A stretch of 64,000 bases of DNA from an uncultured bacterium (GTDB taxonomy: Bacteria > Planctomycetota > JAJSAM01 > JAJVHW01): positions 124,001 to 188,000 of the forward strand of contig CALKVK010000031.1 in assembly GCA_937996235.1 (NCBI GenBank), given 5' to 3'. This document shows positions 1 to 9,367 of the stretch, one piece after another. The position numbers were made by a program, and so were the translations under genes. Each line of letters opens with the position of its first letter. Within the stretch, counting starts at the first letter, position 1. The notes under the pieces are model-generated. The model did no database searches. It was given only the letters and a program-made list of their open reading frames with translations, and was not told the origin of the DNA.

Positions 1-2188
1 AGACGGGATCGCCGGCGTTCATCGTCGGGTCGCGCGTCGCGAACACGACGTAACGCCCGTCGTCGCTGATCGCGCGCCCCGCCCACGAGTTGATGACGCC
101 GTACGAGCGGATCTCCGCGAAGGACTGCGGCCCGGCGCCGAGCGAGTTCTGGCTCGCGCGCAGGATCGGGATCACCGGCTGCTCGCAGACGGACACGTCG
201 GAGAACTCCGACGTCACGCGCCCGTCGATGCGCGTCGCCGTCGCGACGAGCGGCGTGCCGTCGGCGCAGTCGAGCGGGCCGTCGGCGGGGAACGCGAACG
301 TGCCGTCCTGCGCGACGACCACCGAGCCGAGCAGCACGACGCCTTGACCCGAGTCGTCCGCCTCGAAGACCTCGACCGTCGCGCCGGGCGTGCACGTGCC
401 TTCCAGGCGCCGGCGCTCGGCCACGAACGCCATCTCGGGGAAGTCGAAGTCGTCGTTGCCCTTCTTGCGCTTGCGGTTCGCGGTCGCGCCCTTCGGGTCG
501 ATGTCGATGCCGACACCGCCGTTCGCCCCCGTCGTCGTGCCGAGAACGCGCACCGTCGCGCGCCCCTGGATGCGTACGCCCGCCGCGCCGTTCCCCGCCA
601 CGTGCGACGTGTCGACGGCGCCGACCGCCCGCTTCCCGAACGCGACGCCGTCGCGCGTGTTGCCCGTGACCTCGACCGACGTCAACGTCAGCCGCGCCTG
701 CGCGTCCGCGGACACGCCGTCCTTGCCGTTGTCCGTGATCGCGCCGCCCGTGAACGTCGCCGTCCAGCGCCGTGCGACGCGCACGCCGCCGCGCGCGCAG
801 CGCGTCACGCCGTTCGCGTCGGCTGCGACCGTGCCGGGTGCGCCCGACGTCTCGATGCCGTAGCCCGTGCAGTCCTCGACCGTCGTGCCGGAGAGCACGA
901 CGTCGGCGGGCCCTGCGATCCGCACGCCCGTCCCCGCGACGCGCTGCACCGTGTTGCCGCGCACCTCGACGCCGGCGCCGCTCCCGTCGACGAGCAGACC
1001 CAGCGCCGCCTTCTTGCCGGAGCGCGGCGCGATGTCGGCGACGGTGTTGCCCGCGACGAGCGCGTTCGCGAGATCGAGGACCGCGAGGCCCGTCGTCTCG
1101 CAGTCGCGCACCGTGTTGTTCGAGACGTTGAAGGCGACGGCGCCGCCGGTCGCGTCGCGCACGAGGAGTCCCGCCGGGCCGCCCGTCACCTCGTTCCCGG
1201 AGACGTCGACGGGTCCGAGCACGTCGGGCCGCGTGGACTGGAGCGGCTCGAGCGCGAGCACCTGCAGGAGCGGCGCGCGCCGCCCGGTCACGAGCGGCGA
1301 CTTCGCGCGCGGCCCGCGCAGCCGGAGCGGCACGGCGTCCGGACCGACGACGTTGTCGCCCACCACGACGCCCGTGCGCTGCACGGTCAGCGCGGCGGCG
1401 CGGTTGCCGAGGACGAGCAGGACGTCGCCCGGCTGCACATCGGGGCTCGGGACGACGCTGACCGTGACGCCGCCGCCGAAGACGTTCTGGGCGATGCCGC
1501 CGTCGGGCGCGCGGATCGTGACCGCGCCTCCCTCGGTCGTGTTGCCGGCGAACGTGACGCCGCGCGCGGCGCCGATCGTGACCGGGGCGTCGGGGCCGAA
1601 CGTGCACCCGATGACGCTCGTGCCCTCGCTGTCGCCGAGCGCGAGATAGGGATCGCCCTGGCGGCGCGCCCCCTCGAAGCGACAGCGCTCGATGCGCGCG
1701 TCGATCGTGTTGCCCACGTCCATCCGCGTGAACGCCGCGATCGTGCAGTCGAGCAGCGCGAGATCGAGCAGCGGCGGCTCCGCGTCGCTGCGCCCCACGA
1801 CGACGACCGTGTCCTCGAGGCGCACGTCCGCGAGCGTGAAGGAGTTCGCGTGGACGACGATCCCGCCCGCGCCGCCGGTCGTTCGCAGCGTCACGGGCCC
1901 GCGGATCGTCAGCGAGTCGGCGGCCTCGAGCACGTCGAACCCCGTCTCGAGCCGCACCGTCAGGTTCTGGACGAACTCGATCACGTCGCCCGGCTGCGCG
2001 GCGAGCACGGCCGCTCGCAGACTGCCGGCGGGCGGGTTCAGCTCGTCGTCCGCGCCCGTGTTCACGAGAAACGTGTCGGCTCGCGCGAGCGGCGCCGCGG
2101 CGCCGAGGACCACGGCACCGAGGATCACGGCGGGGACGATCAGAGCGGCGGGTCGGAGGCGCGGAGCGCTGCGCTGGACATGGATCAC
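1..2188 (-). CDS. Secreted beta-helix plus beta-propeller protein (C-terminus outside window)
   Basis: One open frame runs from a GTG at 2188 to the window edge, so the 3' end is missing. An AAGGGAG-like ribosome site lies just upstream. The N-terminus has an Ala/Val/Leu-rich signal segment ending in PLARADTF. It is followed by a SLRAAVLAAQPGDVIEF stretch, like the opening motif of right-handed beta-helix surface proteins. The middle is rich in Asn/Thr/Val turns, as expected for parallel beta-helix rungs. The last visible residues, ISDDGRYVVFATRDP, look like a PD40/TolB-type propeller blade. Long open frames on the opposite strand here are GC-driven shadows. Role on the cell surface is inferred; the substrate is unknown. 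The start could also be a nearby alternative codon. Confidence 0.65.
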   Translation of the reverse strand, partial: MIHVQRSAPRLRPAALIVPAVILGAVVLGAAAPLARADTFLVNTGADDELNPPAGSLRAAVLAAQPGDVIEFVQNLTVRLETGFDVLEAADSLTIRGPVTLRTTGGAGGIVVHANSFTLADVRLEDTVVVVGRSDAEPPLLDLALLDCTIAAFTRMDVGNTIDARIERCRFEGARRQGDPYLALGDSEGTSVIGCTFGPDAPVTIGAARGVTFAGNTTEGGAVTIRAPDGGIAQNVFGGGVTVSVVPSPDVQPGDVLLVLGNRAAALTVQRTGVVVGDNVVGPDAVPLRLRGPRAKSPLVTGRRAPLLQVLALEPLQSTRPDVLGPVDVSGNEVTGGPAGLLVRDATGGAVAFNVSNNTVRDCETTGLAVLDLANALVAGNTVADIAPRSGKKAALGLLVDGSGAGVEVRGNTVQRVAGTGVRIAGPADVVLSGTTVEDCTGYGIETSGAPGTVAADANGVTRCARGGVRVARRWTATFTGGAITDNGKDGVSADAQARLTLTSVEVTGNTRDGVAFGKRAVGAVDTSHVAGNGAAGVRIQGRATVRVLGTTTGANGGVGIDIDPKGATANRKRKKGNDDFDFPEMAFVAERRRLEGTCTPGATVEVFEADDSGQGVVLLGSVVVAQDGTFAFPADGPLDCADGTPLVATATRIDGRVTSEFSDVSVCEQPVIPILRASQNSLGAGPQSFAEIRSYGVINSWAGRAISDDGRYVVFATRDPTMNAGDPV

Positions 2189-2436
2189 GTCGTCTCCCTT
2201 CCGGACGGGCGCGGCCTGCGAGCTCGCGAGCATACAGGCGTCGGCGGAGCACGGACAGGCCGGGAACGGATCCGTGTCGATCGACGTGCTCCCCGCCCCG
2301 GCACACACGTTCCGGGAGCGGTCCTCGCAACGCGCGCAACGCAACTGCTCGCGCGAGTCGGGTAGGGTCCCGAGAGCTCGTGCCCGCAACTTCCGCCGCG
2401 ATTCGAGGCCCGTCCCCGTTCCATGCGCACATCTCC

Positions 2437-3225
2437 ATGAGTTCAGCCGCTCCGCTCGACGAAGTCCGCGCACGGCTCGCTGCGGTCGAGGCCGCACACG
2501 GCGTGCGCGTGCTCTACGCGTGCGAGTCGGGCAGTCGCGCGTGGGGGTTCGCGTCGCGCGACAGCGACTACGACGTGCGCTTCCTCTACGCGCATCCCGT
2601 CGACTGGTACCTCTCGATCGACGTCGACGCGCGCCGCGACGTGATCGAGTGCCCGCTCGACGCGGTCTGGGACGTCAACGGCTGGGACCTGCGGAAGGCG
2701 CTCGCACTCCTGTGGAAGTCCAATCCGCCGCTGCTCGAGTGGCTCGTGTCGCCGATCGTCTACCGCGAGGAGCCGGGCTTCGCCGCGCGGTTGCGCGCAC
2801 TGGCCGCGCCGTACCGCTCGGACCGCGCGTGCCGGCTGCACTATCTGCACATGGCCAAGGGCAACCACCGCGAGTACCTGAAGGGCGAGGTCGTCTGGCG
2901 GAAGAAGTACTTCTACCTGCTGCGACCGCTGCTCGCGTGCCGCTGGATCGAGCGGGGGCTCGGCCCGGTGCCCGTGGAGTTCGAGGCGCTGCTGCCGCGT
3001 GTCGGTCTCGGCGACGACGTGCTCGAAGCGATCGCGCGTCTGCTGGCGGAGAAGCGCGCCGGCGACGAACTCGGCAAGGGTCCGGCCGACCCCGTGCTCA
3101 ATGCGTTCATCGATGCCGAGCGCGCGCGGCAGGAGGCCGCGGTCGCTGCGCTCGCGGCCGAGGCACGCCCGGGCACGGCACCGCTCGACGAGTTCTTCCG
3201 CGACGTCATCGGCGGCCGGATCTGA
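2437..3225 (+). CDS. RlaP-like predicted nucleotidyltransferase
   Basis: This is a 262-residue protein with the pol-beta-superfamily signature near residue 30: ESGSRAWGF followed by SRDSDYDVRF. It combines the G-S nucleotide-binding pair with the D-x-D metal-binding acidic residues. The layout matches the RlaP (PF10127) family of stand-alone nucleotidyltransferases, including the helical C-terminal half. The ATG at 2437 is chosen because the catalytic domain begins about 20 residues in and the upstream in-frame ATG at 2380 adds only unconserved residues. The family is linked to RNA metabolism, but the substrate cannot be read from sequence. It is a single gene, transcribed toward the DEAD-box helicase with a 281-bp gap. 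Confidence 0.8.
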   Translation: MSSAAPLDEVRARLAAVEAAHGVRVLYACESGSRAWGFASRDSDYDVRFLYAHPVDWYLSIDVDARRDVIECPLDAVWDVNGWDLRKALALLWKSNPPLLEWLVSPIVYREEPGFAARLRALAAPYRSDRACRLHYLHMAKGNHREYLKGEVVWRKKYFYLLRPLLACRWIERGLGPVPVEFEALLPRVGLGDDVLEAIARLLAEKRAGDELGKGPADPVLNAFIDAERARQEAAVAALAAEARPGTAPLDEFFRDVIGGRI

Positions 3226-3506
3226 GCGAAACCGCCCGCGCCTGCCCCGGGAGACCTCGCAGTCCGCGGCCGGAACGGGTACACACCGCCTTCCCTTCCA
3301 CTCGTCCCCTCGGCGCCGGAGCGCCAGGTGGGCCGGGACGGCGGACGCTCGGACCTCTCGAGCTGCGATCGAGGTCGCGTCGCGAACCGCCCCATGACTG
3401 TGTCCTCCCCACGCGTGTGGCGCGGGTGGACCGAACGCCGTGGCGCGCGGAGAGACCGCGCTCCAGGTGACGGCAGACAGCCGGCCGCGGCAGAGAGAGA
3501 GCTCGC

Positions 3507-5426
3507 TTGATCCGACCCTATGACGCCGCGCCCGAGGGCAGCGGCTTCGCCACGTTCCGGCTCGCGCCGCCGCTCCTGCGCGCGGTCGCGGAGGCCGGCT
3601 TCGACACCCCGCGCCCGATCCAGACCGCGACGATCCCCGCGTGCCTCGCGGGCCGCGACGTGATGGGCCTCGCGCAGACCGGCACCGGCAAGACGGCCGC
3701 CTTCGCGCTGCCCATCCTGCAGCGCCTGCTCGAGCGCCCCGGCGACGGCCCGCGCGCGCTGGTCCTCTCCCCCACGCGCGAACTCGCGCGTCAGATCGAC
3801 GCGGAGTTCCACGCGCTCGCGCGCTTCACCAAGCTGCACTCGACGACGGTGTTCGGCGGCGTGGCCACCGGGCGCCAGGTCGCCGCCCTCCGGCGCCGTC
3901 CGGAGGTCGTCGTGGGCTGTCCGGGCCGCGTGCTCGACCTGCTCCAGCAGGGCGCCCTCGACCTCTCGCGCGTCGAGACGCTCGTGCTCGACGAGGCCGA
4001 CCAGATGTTCGACATGGGCTTCCTGCCCGACGTCAAGCGCATCGTCGGGAGCGTCCCGAAGAACGCGCAGCGGCTGCTCTTCTCGGCCACGATGCCGAGC
4101 GCCGTCCGCGATCTCGCCGACGCGCTCCTGCACGAGCCGCACGTCGTCGAGCTCGCGCCGGCGCGCCCCGCGGAGACCATCGACCACTACCTCTGCCCGA
4201 CGTCCACCGACCGGAAGCGGGAACTGCTCGACGTGGTGCTCGCCGACGAGGCGTGCCGCACGGCCATCGTCTTCACGCGCACGAAGCACCGCGCGCGCAA
4301 GCTCGCACGCGAGCTCGAGCAGCAGGGCCGGCGCGCCATCGCGCTGCAGGGCAACATGTCGCAGCCGCAGCGCGACCGCGCCATGCAGGGCTTCCGCGAC
4401 GGCGCGTTCGACATCCTCGTCGCGACCGACATCGCCGCGCGGGGGCTCGACGTCGCCGGCGTCTCGCACGTCATCAACTTCGACCCGCCGAGCACGCCCG
4501 AGATCTACACGCACCGCATCGGGCGCACCGGGCGCTCGGGCGCGAGCGGCGTCGCGTACACGCTCGTGACGTCCGAGGACCGCGCGTGGGCACGTGCGAC
4601 GGAGCGCGTGCTCGGGCAGGAGATCCCGCTGCGCCGCTACGACGGCTTCGACGCGGGACGTCCCCCGCTCGACCGCGCCGCCGCCGCCCCCGCGCCGCGT
4701 CGCGAGCCGGCCCCGGCGCGCCGGACCGCACCGCCCGCGGGCGACGGCGCGCCCCCGCGCGACCGCACGTCACGCCATCGCACGCCGCCGCAGCACGCGC
4801 CGCGGCAGCACGCGTTCCGCCCCGACGCGCCGCAGCGCCGTGCACCGCAGCGCCACGCGGGAACGCAGCAGACGCTCCGCGACGCGGCCCCGCCGCACCG
4901 CGACGGCGGTCCGCGGGAGCCGGCGTTCCGGGACGCGACGCGTGGGCCTCGCCACGGTGCGCACGAGCGCGGGGATCGCGCGCACGGGGGACGCCACCAC
5001 GGCGGACCGCGCGCCGCGGCGTCGCACCACCCGGAGCGCCGTCACGCTGCTCCGTTCCGCGAGGAGCCGTTCCGCGGCGAGCACCGCCACGACGGACCGC
5101 GCAACGGCACGACGCGAGACGGCTTCCGGGCCGACCGCGGCGCGCGCCGCGGCGCACACCGGCCGGACGGCGCGCGCACAGGCGCGCCGTGGCATGCGTC
5201 GCAGGGCCCCTCGGGACCCCGCGACGCAGCCTTCCACGACGCGCCGCGTCCGCACGGCGCGCCGCGCCGCGACGGAAGCCGGCACGACGCACGCGCGCAC
5301 GGCGGCCATCGGCAGGACCCGCCGCGCCACGGCGCGCCGCGGCACGCGGGTCGTCGCCGCGACCACGGCGCGGCCGCTGCGGCGACCGGCGCGCCGGGTC
5401 ACCGGCGCGATCGCCGTCCGCGCTGA
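3507..5426 (+). CDS. DEAD-box ATP-dependent RNA helicase, RhlE-like, with long basic tail
   Basis: This is a 639-residue protein. The N-terminal ~400 residues are a complete DEAD-box core: Q-motif region with RPIQ, motif I AQTGTGKT, Ia PTRELA, motif II DEAD, motif III SAT, ARGLD and motif VI HRIGRTGR. Such enzymes unwind short RNA duplexes in ribosome assembly, decay or cold adaptation. The remaining ~240 residues are low-complexity His/Arg/Pro/Asp-rich sequence, probably an unstructured RNA-binding tail. The best-fitting start is TTG at 3507, preceded by an AGAGAGAG purine run and coding for MIRPYDAAP. An RRM protein gene lies downstream on the same strand after 416 bp, a common cold-shock pairing. 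Confidence 0.88.
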   Translation: MIRPYDAAPEGSGFATFRLAPPLLRAVAEAGFDTPRPIQTATIPACLAGRDVMGLAQTGTGKTAAFALPILQRLLERPGDGPRALVLSPTRELARQIDAEFHALARFTKLHSTTVFGGVATGRQVAALRRRPEVVVGCPGRVLDLLQQGALDLSRVETLVLDEADQMFDMGFLPDVKRIVGSVPKNAQRLLFSATMPSAVRDLADALLHEPHVVELAPARPAETIDHYLCPTSTDRKRELLDVVLADEACRTAIVFTRTKHRARKLARELEQQGRRAIALQGNMSQPQRDRAMQGFRDGAFDILVATDIAARGLDVAGVSHVINFDPPSTPEIYTHRIGRTGRSGASGVAYTLVTSEDRAWARATERVLGQEIPLRRYDGFDAGRPPLDRAAAAPAPRREPAPARRTAPPAGDGAPPRDRTSRHRTPPQHAPRQHAFRPDAPQRRAPQRHAGTQQTLRDAAPPHRDGGPREPAFRDATRGPRHGAHERGDRAHGGRHHGGPRAAASHHPERRHAAPFREEPFRGEHRHDGPRNGTTRDGFRADRGARRGAHRPDGARTGAPWHASQGPSGPRDAAFHDAPRPHGAPRRDGSRHDARAHGGHRQDPPRHGAPRHAGRRRDHGAAAAATGAPGHRRDRRPR

Positions 5427-5842
5427 ACGCGGAACGATCTCGCGCGGCCGGTCGCAATTGCCGCCCGGTCGCGCGGCGCTCCTGTACGGTGCAGCCGACG
5501 CAGCACCGCCGGTGCGTCGCGGGAACGAGATCCCGCGAGCCCGGAGGCGCCGTCCCGAACGACAGAGGACACATCCGACCTTCCCGCTGCCGACATCGCA
5601 GCGAGCGTGCACCCCGGGGCGCCCACGCGCCCGGGCGCGGCACGACCGATGTCCTCCCGCACGGCGCGCCCGCGGTCTCCCCACGACGGGGCACGGACCG
5701 CCGCGCCGACGCGCCTCGCGACCTGCGTCGCAGGGCTCGTTCCGCCCCTCATCACCTATCGCGCTCCGCTCCCTCTCCGTCGTCAGGACAGGCCGCAGAC
5801 GCAGAACTCGACGTCACTGACGTCTACGGAAAGGAACCCACC
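5427..5842 (+). other. Long leader/intergenic region between helicase and RRM genes
   Basis: No convincing gene lies in this 416-bp gap. A hairpin with an 8-bp perfect stem (5517-5538, TCGCGGGA/TCCCGCGA, 6-nt loop) lies near the helicase end without a T-run. Close to the RRM start, a GACGTC hexamer occurs twice within 15 bp (about 5809-5823). The region could hold the helicase terminator plus an RRM promoter and a long 5' leader. That reading is inference. Confidence 0.4.
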
Positions 5843-6139
5843 ATGGGTACCCGCCTCTACATCGGAAACCTGTCGTTCGACACGACGAGCGACGCGCTGC
5901 GCGCGGCCCTCGAGGCCGAAGGCCGCACGGTCAAGGAGCTGAAGCTCCCGACCGACCGCGACACCGGCCGCCCGCGCGGCTTCGCCTTCGCGGAGATGGG
6001 CAGCGCGACCGACGCGCAGAACGCCATCAACGCACTGAACGGACGCAACCTCGGCGGCCGCACGCTGAACGTCAGCGAGGCCCGCGAGCGCGAGCAGCGC
6101 AGCGAGGGCGGCGGCCGCAGCGGCGGAAGCCGCTGGTAG
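5843..6139 (+). CDS. RRM-domain RNA-binding protein (cold-inducible Rbp type)
   Basis: This is a 98-residue protein consisting of one RNA-recognition motif plus a short Gly/Ser/Arg tail. RNP2 is LYIGNL at residues 5-10 and RNP1 is RGFAFAEM at about residue 46. Both carry the aromatic residues that stack on RNA bases. Length and tail match the small bacterial/cyanobacterial Rbp family, which binds single-stranded RNA and is often cold-induced. An AAGGAA ribosome site precedes the ATG by a normal distance. It follows the DEAD-box helicase gene and ends just before a strong hairpin terminator at 6177-6203. Confidence 0.92.
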   Translation: MGTRLYIGNLSFDTTSDALRAALEAEGRTVKELKLPTDRDTGRPRGFAFAEMGSATDAQNAINALNGRNLGGRTLNVSEAREREQRSEGGGRSGGSRW

Positions 6140-6176
6140 TGCGCCGCGGCCGACATCTGTCGGCCTGGCACATCGA

Positions 6177-6203
6177 GGGACCGGGGGCTCCGCCCCCGGT
6201 CCC
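6177..6203 (+). terminator. Hairpin terminator after RRM gene
   Basis: A perfect 12-bp stem (GGGACCGGGGGC at 6177-6188 paired with 6192-6203) has a 3-nt loop. It sits 38 bp after the RRM stop codon. Only a weak T-tract follows, which is usual for such GC-rich genomes. Confidence 0.75.
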
Positions 6204-6300
6204 TTCACGAAGCAGGCGTCCGCACGGCGCCCGGCGGCTCCGCACGCCCGGCTCGCACACGTCGCCGCGCCCGCTCCCCGTCATGCCGAGGAGGACGCAC

Positions 6301-7302
6301 GTGGCCGCCGAACCCGCACCACCCCGCCGCGCCGAGCACCTCGTGCGCGCGGCGACACGCCCCTTCGCGCAGGAGTCCGTCGCCCGCAGCTGGGCGCACG
6401 TCGCGACGACGCTCTCGCTGATGCTCGGCGTCCTCGCCCTGGCGGTGCTGCCCGCGTGGTGGCCGCTGCGCGTGCCGGCGTCGGTGCTCGGCGGGCTGCT
6501 GATGATCCGCAGCTTCATCCTCTACCACGACCACCTGCACGGCGCCCTGCTCCCCAACTCGCGCGTCGCCCACGCCCTCTTCTGGACCTACGGGGTCACG
6601 GCGCTGACGCCGCCGCGCTCGTGGCGGCGCAGCCACAACCACCATCACGCGCACGTCGGCCTGCTCGCGGAGTCGAGCGTCGGCTCCTTCCCGCTCATGA
6701 CGACGCACGAGTGGCGCTCGGCCGGACCCGGCGCGCGCGCCGCCTACCGGATCGCGCGCCATCCGCTGACGATCGTGTTCGGCTACGCGACGATCTTCGT
6801 CGTCAACGTCACGCTGCTCCCGCTGCTGCGCGAGCCGCGCCGCCACTGGGACTCGGCCGTGTCGCTCGTCGTCCACGGCGCGCTGCTCGCCACGCTGTGG
6901 TGGGCGCTCGGCTTCGCCGCGGTCGTGCTCGGCGTGCTCCTGCCCGTCGCCGTCGCCACGGCGTTCGGCGGCTACCTGTTCCACGCGCAGCACCACTTCC
7001 GCGACCTGCACGTCCTGCCCGCCGACGAGTGGACGCACGACGCCGCGGCGCTCGCGTCCTCGAGCTACCTGCGCATGGGGCCGCTGATGCACTGGCTCAC
7101 CGGCAACATCGGCTACCACCACGTGCACCACCTCAACTCGCGCATCCCCTTCTATCGCCTCCCGGAGGCGATGGCCGCGATCCCCGAGCTGCGCCACCCG
7201 CGCGAGACGACGCTCCGACTGCGCGACATCCGCGAGTGCTTCCGCCTCGCCCTGTGGGACCCCGCGCGCGGCAGCCTCGTGACGCTGCGCGAAGCGGCCT
7301 GA
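6301..7302 (+). CDS. Membrane fatty-acid desaturase family protein
   Basis: This 333-residue integral membrane protein carries the histidine boxes of the FA_desaturase family that hold the di-iron centre: HDHLHG near residue 75, HNHHHAH near 115, HAQHHF near 228 and HVHHLN near 276. Hydrophobic segments flank them. The expected reaction is O2-dependent desaturation or hydroxylation of an acyl or carotenoid chain; the exact substrate is unknown. A GAGGAGGA ribosome site places the start at GTG 6301 rather than at upstream in-frame ATGs. It is a single gene with no obvious operon partner. Confidence 0.87.
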   Translation: MAAEPAPPRRAEHLVRAATRPFAQESVARSWAHVATTLSLMLGVLALAVLPAWWPLRVPASVLGGLLMIRSFILYHDHLHGALLPNSRVAHALFWTYGVTALTPPRSWRRSHNHHHAHVGLLAESSVGSFPLMTTHEWRSAGPGARAAYRIARHPLTIVFGYATIFVVNVTLLPLLREPRRHWDSAVSLVVHGALLATLWWALGFAAVVLGVLLPVAVATAFGGYLFHAQHHFRDLHVLPADEWTHDAAALASSSYLRMGPLMHWLTGNIGYHHVHHLNSRIPFYRLPEAMAAIPELRHPRETTLRLRDIRECFRLALWDPARGSLVTLREAA

Positions 7303-8147
7303 GCGCCGGGCGGCCTCGACGAGGTAACGCGGCGCCACCGGCCGATCGCCGCGACGGCGCGCGCGTCGAGCTCGGCTCTTCGGAGCGCTCCGGCTCCACG
7401 GTTCGCGTCACGCGTGCCTCGCCAGGGTTCGTGAGCGTCCGGCGGTGGACGCGCCGCTCGTCGTGCGTCGCGCGTCGCGCGCCCCGCGCGCTATCCCCAC
7501 GACGAGGAACTGGACTCCTGCCGCGACGAACTCTGCGAACGGGCGAAGAAGTCGTCCGGCAGCCGCGCGACGGAGTCGCGATCGTTCACGCGGAACGCCG
7601 GACCTCGCCCGGCCACTCGCCGCGCGGCAGTCGCGCCGCTGCCGACGCGGGAGCGAACGCTGCCGCCGCCTGCGAGGCGGTCCAGGCGGCGACGAGCAGC
7701 TCAGCCGCTGTGACGTGGAGGGCGCAGGCCTCGTCCTGCGAGCCGCCCCGCCGCACCTGCCCACGCCGCACCTGCCCACGCCACGCCGCGCGACGCCACG
7801 CCGCGCGACGAGCGGCCCGGGCACGGGAGTCCTCGGTTCTCGGCATGTCGCCCACTGCACCGGTGCGCCCGACGCATGCGGTGCCGTCGCGAACCGACGC
7901 GCGGCCCCGATCCGGTGCATGCGCAGCCGGCTGCGGCACGTTCGCCTCCCGGCGTCGGGCGTCGGGCGTCGGTCGGCGGGCGTCCGGCGTCCGGCGCCGC
8001 GCGGGAGGCATCCCTTCGCTCGGGGGTCTCTTGGGGGATATCCCCGGACGACGACGCACGCCGGTCGACTGGACGTCGAGCGCGCACCCGCAGCACGTCG
8101 CGCGAGCGCATCGCCGTAACTCGGCACGCACACGCCACTAAGGCGAA
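7303..8147. other. Non-coding left flank with short tandem repeats
   Basis: No supported gene lies in these 845 bp between the desaturase and the attL repeat. Positions 7750-7809 are four contiguous 15-bp units: two copies of GCCGCACCTGCCCAC, then two of GCCACGCCGCGCGAC. A GGCGTCG motif repeats three times at 7951-7971. Open frames on both strands here are low-complexity and unlike proteins. Confidence 0.5.
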
Positions 8148-8220
8148 TTGGCGGGAGCAGATCGGAATCGAACCGACCTATCGGGGGTCGCCCGACACAC
8201 CGGTTTTGAAGACCGGGGGG
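8148..8220. repeat. attL: displaced 3' part of selC
   Basis: This 73-bp sequence is identical to 46414-46486. It contains the anticodon arm, variable arm, T arm, 3' acceptor strand and CCA of tRNA-Sec on the minus strand. It lacks the 5' acceptor and D arm, so it cannot make a tRNA. It marks the left junction of the island. Confidence 0.95.
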
Positions 8221-8381
8221 TTCGAGGCTACGGGGCCGCGTCTAGTGGGGAAGCTTGTGGGGCGCCCGCCGAGGCGTCCGGTGACCCCCACCTGGCGGCC
8301 CTCCTGGCCGCCTGGAAGCGCCTCGACGACCGGGCGCGCGCGGCGCTCGTCCAGACAGCGGCAGCGCTCGCTCGCGCGTGA
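8221..8381 (+). pseudogene. Displaced C-terminal tail of the island integrase
   Basis: In the integrated state these bases have no start codon of their own. Joined to position 46486, as in the circular form, they continue the integrase frame for 53 residues. They end at a TGA at 8379-8381 and give a 547-residue protein. The tail contains DPHLAALLAAWKRL and a helical Ala/Leu-rich end, which looks like a genuine integrase C-terminus. Exact frame agreement across the 73-bp repeat supports the join. The functional meaning is inferred. Confidence 0.8.
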
Positions 8382-8422
8382 CACCCCAGTTCGTCAGCGG
8401 CAACTTGCCCGAGAAAACCCAC

Positions 8423-9337
8423 TCACGCCCCTCGGCCGGGTGGTGGGGTCTGGCGAGCAGAAACGCGGGATGCAACGAGCGCGTCGATGTCGGCTGCGTC
8501 GACGCACTGCACCCGGCGTAGGCGTCCCGGCAGAGATGGAACGTCGCAACGGTGCAGGATCGGCACGATGCGCCGACCAAGGACCCACGCGGCGCCCCAC
8601 TCTGTTGTCACCCACTCGCTCCCGAGACTGCTGGGCGAGACGACCACCCAGACCTCCCGTGAGCCGCGCAGAGCGTGTCGAATCTTCTCCTCGAAGTCGT
8701 CGCCTGGCGTGAGCTCCTTCGGCGCCATGAATACGCGCGTGTCACTAGCGACTAGCTTGGCCTGCACCGACTCTGCGATGGTGGAATCGCGCACGCTGTA
8801 GCTGAGAAACACGTCGAAGGCGAATTGAGCCTCGTGACGCTGGCGGCGGACGTGGTCCTCGATGTCGATTCGGAGCAGAGCTTCGTACTCGAGTTGCTTG
8901 CGAGCGGACAGTCGAAGCGTCTGTTTGATGTAGGATGGCCCCTTGCGGACGAGTTCGCCCAGCGTCTCCGCCCCGGATGCCTCATGAGGCAGGATGCGGA
9001 TGAAGGACCGCTCCGTGTCTGGGCGTCGGTAGAAGTGAGGTTCCGACATCACCTCGACGACATCACCGCGATCGATGGCCTCGCGGAGAGCAGGATCGTC
9101 CGGCCGCTGGTACTCAGCGAAGTGCTCGAAGCGTGCCTCTTGGTCGTCGAACATCGACGACATCATCTCGACGACAGCGTCGTCGTGCGCTAGTTCTCCC
9201 GAGACGGAGACGTACGCGCGAGTCCGGACCATCGATGTCGGCGCCGGAAGAACAATAGAGTGCTCAGTCCCATCGTCCCTCGTTGCCGTGAACTTGACGG
9301 TCGGACCACGTGGGTTCTCTTCCTCGCTCGAAGTCAT
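8423..9337 (-). CDS. TIR-domain protein, probable defence effector
   Basis: This is a 304-residue protein. Residues ~174-290 form a TIR domain: FDVFLSYSVRD opens the first strand, MAPKELTPGDDF forms the next conserved loop, and SEWVTTEW carries the catalytic-type glutamate (about E246). Many bacterial TIR domains consume NAD+ or make cyclic ADP-ribose signals that kill or arrest infected cells. Residues 1-170 match no domain I recognise and could be a sensor. The gene starts 30 bp after hsdR and is transcribed with it, so it is probably the last gene of the restriction operon. The stop is 42 bp from the displaced int tail, at the extreme left of the island cargo. Confidence 0.85.
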   Translation of the reverse strand: MTSSEEENPRGPTVKFTATRDDGTEHSIVLPAPTSMVRTRAYVSVSGELAHDDAVVEMMSSMFDDQEARFEHFAEYQRPDDPALREAIDRGDVVEVMSEPHFYRRPDTERSFIRILPHEASGAETLGELVRKGPSYIKQTLRLSARKQLEYEALLRIDIEDHVRRQRHEAQFAFDVFLSYSVRDSTIAESVQAKLVASDTRVFMAPKELTPGDDFEEKIRHALRGSREVWVVVSPSSLGSEWVTTEWGAAWVLGRRIVPILHRCDVPSLPGRLRRVQCVDAADIDALVASRVSARQTPPPGRGA

Positions 9338-9367
9338 GCGCCGTCCTCCACCGCCGAACTCGAGAAG

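Noticed and set aside
344..3470. Long plus-strand open frames over the first 2.2 kb and beyond
   Set aside because: They are Arg/Ala/Pro low-complexity antisense shadows of the minus-strand beta-helix gene; the minus frame gives protein-like sequence with a signal peptide.
7303..8147. Genes in the spacer left of attL
   Set aside because: Frames are repeat-driven and Arg/Pro-rich, with no ribosome sites or recognisable domains.
8148..8220. A second tRNA-Sec gene
   Set aside because: Only nucleotides 25-96 are present; the 5' acceptor strand and D arm are missing, so it is an att remnant.
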